From assembly GCF_000003815.2 (NCBI RefSeq), contig NC_049988.1:4954396-5018395 (forward strand): a stretch of DNA of 64,000 bases, in the 5' to 3' direction. A model generated the notes under the pieces. The model was not told where the DNA came from. It did not search any database and was given only the letters and a program-made list of their open reading frames with translations. Numbering within the stretch: position 1 is the stretch's first letter; each line of letters begins with the position of its first letter. The position numbers and the translations under genes are program-made. Source of the DNA: Branchiostoma floridae (taxonomy: Eukaryota > Chordata > Leptocardii > Amphioxiformes > Branchiostomatidae). Shown here one piece after another: positions 1-10,500 of the stretch.

Positions 1-174
1 CGCATATGTTAAGAACATGTTTCGCTGCACCGCGATCGTCGTAAGACTCCTGAAAACTGCCGGCGATCCGTAAAAATCGTAAGATGATCGTGAGAACACC
101 GGACGTCTTACTCACGAAAATGTCATTCAGAGTTCGTAAACTAGTCTTCCGATCGAATCGCGCCTATTGTGAGG

Positions 175-318
175 GGGGTATTAAGACATCAGCGAGGACT
201 CCGAGGGCTTTGTTGTGACGCCAGGTGTATCTGTTCTGTTTTGGAGAGATGGTACAGGCAGATGTGTACAGAGTGTGCCTGAGGTTAGCCTTCTTCATTC
301 CGCATAACTCACATGCAG
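175..318 (-). mobile_element. LINE-type retrotransposon protein fragment
   Basis: Read on the minus strand, this stretch encodes a Cys-x-x-Cys segment followed by residues like RYTWRHNKALGVLAD. That pattern recurs in the zinc-knuckle-like C-terminal region of non-LTR retrotransposon proteins. It has no start and no flanking exons, so it is a decayed fragment. The remaining sequence of 1-1270 shows no gene. Confidence 0.4.
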
Positions 319-498
319 GACTCCTCCTATGAATATCATATTCAAAGCTTTAGAATTCATAGCAGGGTACTCAAGCAAGAATTGAAAGTTCAGAGTAGAA
401 TTTTCAAAATATATGAATATAAGCTAAAAGTTTGCTCGCCCATTCAAATGCCATTTGATATGACCTCATCCTATCGCAGCCCATGCACAACAATAATT

Positions 499-689
499 GG
501 GGGGGGGGGTGTTGATTTTCACCGTTGGCTATATGTTCTCTTGTGTCGGGAAAGGGAGTTTGCCGAGGAAGGGAGTTTGCTGTGGAAGGGAGTTTCGCCC
601 CGTTTCTCCCTTTCACGCTAAGCTCCCTTTCCCGGCACAAGAGAACATAGCCAACGGTGAAAATCGCGAACCAACGCCCCCCCCCCCCC
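499..689. mobile_element. Palindromic MITE with G-run/C-run ends
   Basis: A run of G at 499-509 and the following roughly 60 bases (ACCGTTGGCTATATGTTCTC...) reappear reverse-complemented before a run of C at 677-689. Only about 70 bases separate the two arms. No coding potential is visible, so the small ORFs here are strand shadows of the palindrome. Confidence 0.7.
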
Positions 690-1279
690 AAAAACAGCCC
701 TGTTCGAACTGCAACGGAGGCTACATGATTATCGCGTTATCAGATTAACGCACAAGGGTTGAATGCCACATAGTTTTGATATATGACCGACAAACCTACA
801 GTTATTGCATTCTCGTCTTCAAGTACTGCTGAATTTATATCATTGGGAAGCGAACATGTGCTGTATGGCGTTTTGTACAATGACATTTGGGTTATCAAGA
901 GTTGCATCCGTCCGAAAGATAAACTTTCTGTTTGAACAGCTGTACGTCGAGATAACATGGCTTAACAGAAGGTCAATTATTTCTGAAAACTAGATGATAT
1001 TTTTACAGATGATTTTCATGAGACGAAACGTCCTTCTCCCTACCCCTTCAAAAAAGGTGTGGCCAGTAATGGTAACGAATTCACTATAGCCCGAAGGGCT
1101 GTTTTCATCAATTGATAAAATATGGAAAACTTTTCAAGATAAAGATAAGGCTTTGCAATTTCTCGGCTTGTTTGTACATGTACTTCATAAATGATATGAA
1201 TTGATTTATAGCCTGAATTCTGCCTAATATTATGCTTTTATTGCGTGTAATAAAGTTATTACATACAATAACATTTGTG

Positions 1280-1286
1280 TATAAAA
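1280..1286 (+). promoter_or_regulatory. TATA box of the small secreted-protein gene
   Basis: TATAAAA lies 68 bases before the ATG at 1348. A start about 30 bases downstream would give a short 5' leader of roughly 40 bases. Confidence 0.5.
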
Positions 1287-1347
1287 TGACGTTCGTTTAG
1301 AGCGGTTAGTGTTGCGGTTTCCAAACGTCCCTCGCACTGTCTGAAGT

Positions 1348-1535
1348 ATGTACCTGTTGCTGACCCTCGCGCTGGTGGCGGCTGTCCAGGCGGTCCCGGT
1401 GAAGGATGCGGTCCCGCTGGACATGCAGCTCGCTCAGGCCCGCGCGTCGGGCTCCAACCCTGTCGGTATTAACGAAGACACCACCTGCTACAACCATCCG
1501 CAATCCAGCCCCAACGGTAGGACTTTTCACCTACG

Positions 1536-1592
<57 letters not shown>

Positions 1593-1895
1593 CTGTGTGT
1601 ATACGCCCGCATGCTCGTGTGTGTGTGTGTGTGTTTGAGTAAGGTGTGTGTGTGTGTGTTTCAGTAATGTGTGTGAGAGTGTATGTGTGTGTGTATGTGT
1701 TTATGTGTGTTTGCGTCTGTGTTTGAGTGAGTGTGTGTGTGTGTGACTATGTGTGCATTATATTTTGGTTGAGTGTGTGTGTGAGAGAGATAGAGGGAGG
1801 ATGTGTGTACGCTTGCGTGTGTATGTGTGTGTTTCTTTTCGTGTACCTAATATACACAAGGCAACATTGCGAAACACCCTAGAGCTGTGGTGTAT

Positions 1896-1938
<43 letters not shown>

Positions 1939-3488
1939 TGTTTAAGTGTGTGTGTGTATGTGGCTGTATGTGTGCATTAGGAGAGAGTGTGTACGTGTGT
2001 GTGTATGCTTGCGCGTGCATGAGTGTGTACGTGTGTGTGCCTAATATACCCAAGGCAACATTGCGAAACACCCAAGTGCTGCGGTGTGTGAGTTTGAAGT
2101 GTATAACTACTCAGCTGTGCCCACTGTCTCGCTTCCGTGTCGTCCTCTCCAGCCGTCAGCGCCCCGTTCTACCACGGCACGACCCCGCTGAGCCTGCGGC
2201 GGTCCGTGGACGAGGTGGCGACCCTCCTCCCCATGCACCGGGTCATCATCTTCCGTAACGTGGTCTTCGAGTGGGGGGTCGGCGCCAACAACTTTGAAGA
2301 CAAGGTAAGCTCAGTGTGCTATGTTTATTTTTAAGTATAAAACAAACCGAGCAGAGAAGCTAAAAATGAATGGAGAAGAGAGGGCTATGAAATTACACAT
2401 GTATGATGAAGCAAATCTTCATGGGTCCTATATGTGAACTCCTAACAGTGTTTGAACTTATTATGGTCGTTTCTTTCCACCCGACATCATTTTGAAAAAT
2501 CAGAGCTGTTTCTTTCGTATTCCTCATGCCATGAAATCTAAAAACGATATGATACTGTAAAAATAATGACATTGATGCCCTATGTAAAACCATGTTGCAA
2601 TTTCAATAAGATAGGAAAAAAATGTTCGATTCTCTCTGTATTTCAACTTAAATTTTGTATTTGAACTACAAAGAAGTATCTAACTTTCAGCATAGCGAGT
2701 TGACCCCAACACCTCAGGTCGCATGCAGTTTAATTCTCCAACTTTTGTAACACTTCTTTATGACCTTACGACACGAGGTGTTTCCTGTGAATGGTCTAAA
2801 AGTTTTGGAAATGATGAAAAGCTTTAAGATTGTGCTCCAAAATTTGAGTCGTGCACGTTTGGGTGAGGACCGGGACTTCTTGAACACCCGTCGTACGATA
2901 TATCGTGTAAGACATCACAAAATCGTCGGCAAGCGCAGCTAGGGATGCCGGGGCCTGTCCGGGTCCATGTCCGACCGCGCCGTCTATGCGTATGCCGCAT
3001 CATCCAAAATACGTGTCGATAACGTCACGAAATCGTCGGCAAGGACAGTCAGGGATGCGAAGGCCTGTCGGAGTCCATGCCCGACCGTACCGCTAGCCCC
3101 GCAACACAAGACCTACTACAACACTACAGGACATTCTAGATCACCCGTACAATACATAGATGGCGCGGTCGGACAATGGACCCCGAAAGGCCCACGCATC
3201 CCAGGCTGCGCTTGCCGGCGATTTCGTGATGTCTTACACGAAACATGTGCCCGTACTCTTCCCCCGCAGGTTGCCTGGGAGGGTGTCCGTGAGCCGTCTG
3301 ACTGCTCGGTGAGCTGGTCCGGCAGCGCCGCCGGGTCCTCCTCCTGTACCCTGCAGCAGGCCATGGACTTCAGCCGCGGCTACAAGACTCGCTACGGCAG
3401 TTACGACCTCCTGTCCAACAACTGCCATCTCTACGTCAACCGTATGATGAACTACCTGGTCTCCGGCTGCACTCGCTACCCGGCCTAG
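1348..3488 (+). CDS. Small secreted protein with Asn-Cys-His motif (3 exons)
   Basis: Exons are 1348-1516, 2153-2304 and 3270-3488, all with GT-AG introns and compatible phases (1, then 0). They give 179 residues. Residues 1-16 form a classic signal peptide (MYLLLTLALVAAVQA), so the product should be secreted. The middle exon holds a HRVIIFRNVVFEWG strand-like segment and the last exon holds YDLLSNNCHLYVNRMMNYL. A His-bearing strand followed by an N-N-C-H helix recalls the permuted papain fold of LRAT, NlpC/P60-like and PPPDE enzymes, in which the Asn-Cys cysteine is the nucleophile. This is a pattern resemblance only, and no function is claimed. A polyadenylation signal (AATAAA) lies at 3612-3617. 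Intron 1 is full of GT microsatellite and intron 2 holds a TIR element. A truncated reversed copy of the 3' end lies at 30835-30876. Confidence 0.72.
1540..2040 (+). repeat. (GT)n microsatellite tracts in intron 1
   Basis: Several long GT/TGTG runs (about 1541-1590, 1620-1770, 1896-1940) fill most of the intron. A short segment resembling CCTAATATACMCAAGGCAAC occurs at about 1848 and again at about 2041, so part of the intron was duplicated together with the microsatellite. Confidence 0.85.
2903..3241. mobile_element. TIR element (MITE-like) in intron 2
   Basis: About 62 bases at 2903-2965 (TCGTGTAAGACATCACAAAA...) return reverse-complemented at 3179-3241 with a few mismatches. A second, direct partial copy of the left arm (AAATCGTCGGCAAGGACAG) lies at about 3029. 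The right end is only 28 bases from the exon 3 acceptor. Confidence 0.65.
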
Positions 3489-3611
3489 GTCAGCAATCTT
3501 CGGGAATCACAATCGGCACCTGTCGGGATTCGTCGACAAAACTCGTACATCTACCGTGACCATAGTGAAAAATATTCACAAAGTGCCGTATGTGATCAAG
3601 CATGTGTTTGA

Positions 3612-3617
3612 AATAAA
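3612..3617 (+). terminator. Polyadenylation signal AATAAA
   Basis: AATAAA lies 124 bases after the stop codon of the small secreted-protein gene. The same block, reversed, occurs in the duplicated fragment near 30700. Confidence 0.6.
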
Positions 3618-4565
3618 GAAGTACTGAACTGATGTCATCATATGTACTTTATTGGATTTTTTTGTAGATGTAGTCACCGTTACGATAAAAAGATCATAGA
3701 CATAGTCACTGTCAAAACTTAGTTGAAAATTTTAAACACATAAAGGATGAAAGGGGAAGAGGAAATGCATCATGTCTATCGGATACAAAACTATGAAAAT
3801 AGATCAATGGAGCATATCTTCACCAAATGATGTTAACCTTTCCGATTGGCATATCATAAATGTTTTCATTCAATGTAGACGTAGGTCCTTATGAATGATT
3901 ATTATTTATTATTATGAATAATTTGTTATTAGTTGATATTATTTTTGACAATTAAAGATTGTTCAGGGCATAAAAGTTTCATCTTGACAACGGTAGCTAT
4001 TGTAGCATTCCCTCATTAATCAAATGAGTTCCTAACTTGTATAGCGTAGTTTACCATGCTATGCAGTCATTACACTATTTTCTCATTGGTTATGCAAATT
4101 AAGTCTTAATTTGCATAATCTTTGCCAGTGTATGTAAGTGCATACTAGTGCGTTACTTGTTTGAATAGCTCTATAATTGTCCTCAATGATAAAGCAAATC
4201 AGATCCTGATTGAATAGTTGACATCTAATTATGATATCTATTATGACAATCCTCATCAAAGCTACTACTACAATCACGACGATCTGTTTTAGATATTTCA
4301 ATAGAAGGGAAATTTGTATTCCTTGTGCAGTTATATATACCATTGATCTTAAGTTCAAATTGTCCTTACATGCAGCTGTCTTAAAGAGACGAGAAGCTAT
4401 ACCAGTATACATTAGTTATTGTAGTAAGATTCCACATTCTTACAACACTGTAGTTGTACTCCTAGCTGCTTTATCAAAATAGATACTTACAGATCTTTTC
4501 CTGTAAGAGCATCACAGTTTAAGGCCCTTCATTTATTCATTCTTAGTATCATGGCACGTCAATTT

Positions 4566-7500
4566 CTATGAATCTTCTTTCAGAAAGTTCAACATCTCGT
4601 CCTGGATAACTTTCACCTTAAAGTTCCCCGCAACTTCATGAAAATGATCTTTCATGCCTTTTTGTTTTTTCTTGCATTTTTGGAAAGACTTTGTCAGTCT
4701 TCCTAGTATATATGACTGTTCATGGTTCAGTGGTTTCTTGCTTTTCTTGGGGTTGTATTTCATGACATCTTCCAATGTTTGAAACCCGGGACGACCGTCA
4801 AGTACGAAATACAGGTTCGGTTTCAGCTTAACTTTCTGTTGCTCGCAAGGTTTCTCCAAAATTGGTCTGCCTTGCTTTGTTCTGATGAGGGAGTCAATGC
4901 TGCCGTAATCCATGCCTAACAAGGTACAGAAGTTGGGAGTGATATCGAATGCGTCACTCCATGGTGACTCAGGAATATGTTTCGTCGGCAGATCTTTTCC
5001 TGTCTGAGGTTTATTGTGGCTGCAAAAGTCGTTCACCTGTTTGTTGACTTGTCGGAAGAACTCCAACTCCTCAAAGAAGTCCGGACCTTGTTCATTGATC
5101 TTACGCCAGAGAGTCTGAAAGCAGTAAACGAAAAAAACACGACTCAGAAATCAGGTTAAAGCACTCAAGATTTTGCAGTACCATTAGAAGCCAATATAAG
5201 GCCTATTGCCGAACTTCACCTTCGCTTTCACGATCCCTTTCTGACCTACTAGATACCATGATGATCCATCAACAGCTTCTTGACTTATGCCTACATACGT
5301 CCAAAACCACTTCATCCTATCACAATTGAAAATAGAACCTTCTTGGCGAAAATAAAACCTTAGTTAGTGGTATCATAACTCTTTTGATTTTCAACACAAT
5401 TGTTGGGTTCTTTTTAATCTTCTGATGGACGATCATGAAGTTCAACCTGCAAGCAGTGACACAATCCAAGGTCATGTTGGCCAGCTCGATTATACAGATG
5501 ACATCCGTGCGCCAATTACCTTCCGTCTTTTGTACTACCATATACCGACCATTTCAACAGAAACCAGTGTAATAGACTGGGAGGGGGCTACAGTCATCGA
5601 CAGAGAGGAAAACAGAAGAATACGCTGGATTAAGGAGGCAGTATGGATCAGAAAATCAGCTCCAGTCATGAACAGAGACGAGGTGGGATACAAGCTGAGC
5701 CACGTTTGGGACGGCATTCTTGCTGCTGCAGCGCCACCTACATCGGCTATAAGTAGCAGCAAGAAGTAGTTTCCAGTCATTCTACCCTGATGATGGTGTC
5801 TGATAGACATCGAAACGTTGTATTCCTTAGTTGTGCCTACAGAACCTTACTATACGTCTTTTATGCTAGTTGTAAATAGTATACGGCACCCGCAAAGTAA
5901 GCAAATGTATGACATATGACAAGTTTTGTCCGGCAGATTGTCATTATCCTTATAGTCGAAATCAGCACATGTATGGCCTAATGTCATCAACATCAGCTAA
6001 GGGCACAGCCCGCCGTACATGCAACTGCGTGCTGTCTACGTGCCAAAGCGTGGGCAAGCTTTTGGGATCCTTAAGTGGTAAGTACCGCCTCAGTACGAAA
6101 TCCTACGAAATCCAACGGTTTGGGGAGCACGCAGACACGCCGTAGATGTCTACGTGCATGTCGAACCGTACGAGCCAGTACGGACGGTGCGCGTGCCACG
6201 TAGAGCGAGCAAGGACACCCTACGTACGCAGCACGGGGCCTGCATGCGGCAAGTGGCAATCGCACAGAGATCTCATGGCCACTCATTTACCACTTGCGCA
6301 ACGAACGGCCAGGCGTGGCTTGCAGACCACCTACGTGCACTTACACCTTGCGCAACTGTGCGAGTGACGTGCGGACGAAAACGACGGGTTGTGCCCTTAG
6401 CTTTACCTACAGTCCTTTCAGTGATATCAATATAGGCGCGCCTTTTGTATGGATATTACCTGGTTAAAGTGGTTGTACATGGCGTATTCTACCGGACTCC
6501 ACTGACGATGGGCCGCTCTCTCTGCCTCTGTGGGCTGGTAGGACTTGTACGGGTACGTCTTGCTGTTTCTTTTTATATACAGCATATCTCTGGTCTCCCA
6601 GCACATCAGCCTGAAGAAGTATAGAAGGAAAGAGTGAATATCTCCCACAAGAAAGCTACCAAAAAAACCCACACATTGTCGAAAAGGTGGATCCTTCGTC
6701 TTCTACTGTCTCCGAAAAAGAAGTTAAACCCAATATAGCTATTTTAACTTGTTTAGTTTATTTGAATTTATCACTAGAGTTATTCGTTTACTGCTGTTAA
6801 CCACAGCTTGTCTGTCACTTTTTTTCACTTTTTCGCAATCAGCCCTCGGGCAAGAACTTGCAATAAACTTTCTATGTTCCTATTTAATTGTCGCTTTGTA
6901 ATTTTGTAATTTTCTTTGTTTATTTTGGAGTTTAACAGCATAGCTACGAAGCCTGTTGACCTGTGGCGTAGCGTAGCGTAAAGGTATGGTGTTTGGCTAG
7001 AGGTTCTGCGTTCAAGTCCCCTGATACTAGTATTCTCAGACGCTGTGCCCTTGGCAAAAATACCTTACACGAATTTCCAAATTTCGTACAGGTGAAAAGC
7101 AAAACCTAGCTTCGGTTAAGGCTGTCCCTGGAATAAGACGCCTTTTTTCTTTACTCAACCCCTAACTATCCCCTCAATTACCCTAAACGTTTAGGTTCTA
7201 AAATTGCAACTAATAGTTTTACGCGCAAAACTTTGCGTTTTAACTTAAAATGAAACTAAGGCCGATGGATTAAACTGATATTTTCAGAAAAAATCTCAGC
7301 TTTATAAGGTCAACCACAAAGTTGGGAGGCAAAGCATAAAGCTAAGGGCACAACCCTCGTACGTGCAAATACGTGCTGTCTACGTGCCAAAACGTGGGCA
7401 ATCTTTGGGAATCCGTAAGTGGTAAGTACCGCCTCTGTACTAACTCGTAGGGAATCTGACGGATTTGGGAGCACACAGACACGCCGTAGAACTTTACGTG

Positions 7501-10500
7501 CAGGCAAAACTTTGTGTGCCGTGCGTTGACGTACTCCCTCCCTGCTTTTGCCAGTCGTTCCCCACGTTTTCAAAAATACGTGGCGGACGTGGCTTCCAAA
7601 AAAAAACGTACTGACAAATTGCACGTACGGCGGGTTGTGCCCTTAGCATAACGTCCCACAGACAGCGAGGACATTGAACCTGGAAGCGAAATTAACTTCA
7701 AGAGGAAGAATGTCCGGAAGGAAGGGCCCAAAATCAATATGCACAAACACTTCTGCTTTTCAACCATGTTATTGACGGTTATTTCGTCCCTTTTCACCTG
7801 CGCAGTAGCCCACAGAAGAATTCGTGTACCCCTGTGCACCCAGTTACACCAGAATACAATAATGAAACCTACCTTTTGAGCATGACCAGAGAAAGATCCA
7901 GATATTCTAATATAAGAATGAGAGTGAAGTCTCGATCCAACTGTTCGATGTATTCACGTCCATATTGCATGTCTCTATCTTTCTCCACTGGGTATCCCAT
8001 GTCGAAAGCTTGTCCGTTTTTCGTGTTGTCAACAAGTACACCCTGCACTACTCCACTGGTGTGATACTTGGCCGGGTTTCTTAGGAATTCCTTGAGAGGG
8101 TTTTCTCTGTCCTTGAATGGCAAGATACGGTCGAGTCTGTAGAAGTTAAAGCTCGACTTCAGGTGACTGAAAGGTTCTCGTAAGATTGCCAGGTAAGCCG
8201 TGTTGGCGGGGAATTTGCTCTCCATCCATTCTTTGTTGTACACGGTATGGTGGAATAAAACGCTGTACTTCTGTGCAGTAAAGAAGTAGAAATGTACGTG
8301 TTATTACATTCACCAAGAAGGTTGATATGTTTTGAAGTGTCTGTCTGCCTGTCTGCTGGTCTTTCTGTTTGTCTATGATCTACCTCACGGTCTACCTGTC
8401 TGTCTGTCTGTCTGTCTGTCTGTCGACCTGCCTGTCTGCTTGTCTGCCTGTCTGTCTGTCTGTCTGCCTGCATGTCTGCCTGACTGTATATCTGTCTGTC
8501 TGCCTCTCTATCTGCCTGTCGACCTATCTGTCTGCATGTCTGTCTACCTGTCTGCCTGTCTACCTGTCTGTCTGTCTGTCTGTCTGGCTGTCTACTTGTC
8601 TGTCTGTCTGTCTATCTGTCTGTATGCCTGTCTGTCTGTTTGTTTTTCTGTCTGTCTGCCTGCCTGCCTGTTGACCTGTATGTCTGTCTGCCCGTCTGTC
8701 TATCTGTCTGTCTGCCTACCTGTCTGTCTGTATGCATGTCTGTCTGTTCTTCTGTCTGTCTGTCTGCCTGCCTGTCGACCTGTTTGTCTGTCTGTCTGGC
8801 TGTAAGTTTGTTTGACTGTGGACAGCATGCATAACTCGAGAATCCCTGGATGGATCCTGGTGACATTTGGTCCCTTGGTATGAATTGGAAAAAGGACGAA
8901 CCTATTAGATTATGGGAAACCTTTTGGCTTTGATATTTAGCGTTCTTTGCAAGGTATGGTAACGATTTTCAGTTGGTACATAGCTATTGTAGTCAGGGTC
9001 GTGAGTCCGGGCCCTCTAGCAGCTTTTTTACGAATTCAGAATTATGAAAGCCGACTACAATTAGGTTGCAGCCTTTAAAATAGGATATTTCAAGAAGGGA
9101 TACATGAATTCCCATGATTTTTGGCCTGTAAGTAACTGTGATGAAAACGTACGCAATGTACATGTATGTTAACTGTGCAACTTAGGAGTTCTTTGACATG
9201 CACAAGAATATAATAGTTATCATTATCTCTATAAAAATGGAGATATTGTTTTGCATCTCTGTGTGTGTGTGTCCGTCCGTCTGTGTGTGTCTGTGTTTCC
9301 ACAAATTTGTGGATGAATTGTAATGATTTTTGATAAATAAATAGAGGTTGGAAAGGCAAAGGTTAGGTCAAGGTCAATTCTTGGGCTCCCTGGTGTGTGA
9401 CCTTGGAACTGCAGCAGAACTTTTAGTGTTTGTGTATTTTGGTCTGGGCGTGATAGGGTCTTGATATTTGTGTGGCAAATAGGCTGTGACGTAAGGATGA
9501 AACTGTAGGTTTGGGCCACCTAGCGGCTTGCTTGGAACTGCAAAATCTATATTCGCATTGTTTTCCATTATGGGACTCAAATACATGCAACATTTATAGT
9601 TTATGGCAGGTGGAACATAAACAGTTTGCCAACGACTGCCAAACCAACGTGTAGGGGAGTAAGCCTACGTACTAGCACTGACATACGAGGGGTGATCAAC
9701 AACTTCTCGGCCTCACCCAGAAAAAAGGTGCACAACTCAAATTTCGAAGCATAGATGTAGTGTGAAGCCTTCCATGAATGTGTACCTAATTTTAAATAAT
9801 TATGATTATCAATTTGCAGGCGACACCCAGGTAACGCTAGGTGAGGGAGAAGAAACAAGAAAGTTTCTGAAAAAAAAGCTGGCCGGTGCGTATTTTGGAA
9901 AAAGCCTGGATGTTAAACAAAATCACATGAAAAAAAGAGTTTTTAAACATCGAATTACTGATTTGGTCTGTCTTCTATGAAAAAAACATTACATGAGATT
10001 TGTCTAACAAAGAAAAAAATTGTTACAAGTGGGGTTCGAACCCACGATCCACGGCTGCAAAAGCAAATCGCTATAACCCCCATGCAAGCGCGTAGACCGC
10101 TCGGCAACGCTAACTCCATTGCGTAATCGTGCGTATAGAAGGACTATAAGAAGAGTTTGGTTAAATTGACCGATCCATGCATGCATCCATGCAAACTAAA
10201 CCGTTGAACGAACGGCTTCTCTCGCCTCAAAAACATGGGTAATTGACCTGAGACCTGAGGTGGGCGGGTCACTTCAGCTCGGCTTGAAGTCAGACACCCA
10301 CTTCTTACTACTTGAAATACAAATGGAATCCTTATCATACATTTTAACAATGTATGCAAAATGCGAATTTAAGGCACGGAACAGTCGACCCAAACAGGTC
10401 TGGTGACAGTTCACCCATGTTTTCCTCGCCACTTACGTCATTTTCAAAAAGGCGTCGACTGGAAAGTAATAACTGCAATGATTTGAAATTTGGAGGACTT

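Noticed and set aside
1348-1642. Continuation of exon 1 as a VCVCVC-rich protein
   Set aside because: Read-through of the GT microsatellite after a good donor at 1517; the spliced model fits the downstream exons in phase.
4083-4482. Opposite-strand frames in the sulfotransferase 3' flank
   Set aside because: Not conserved in the mirror copy (29930-30500), where they are broken by stops and indels.
8332-8866. Cys-rich ([11 protein letters not shown]) and DRQTDRQ open frames
   Set aside because: Both are translations of a CTGT microsatellite on opposite strands.
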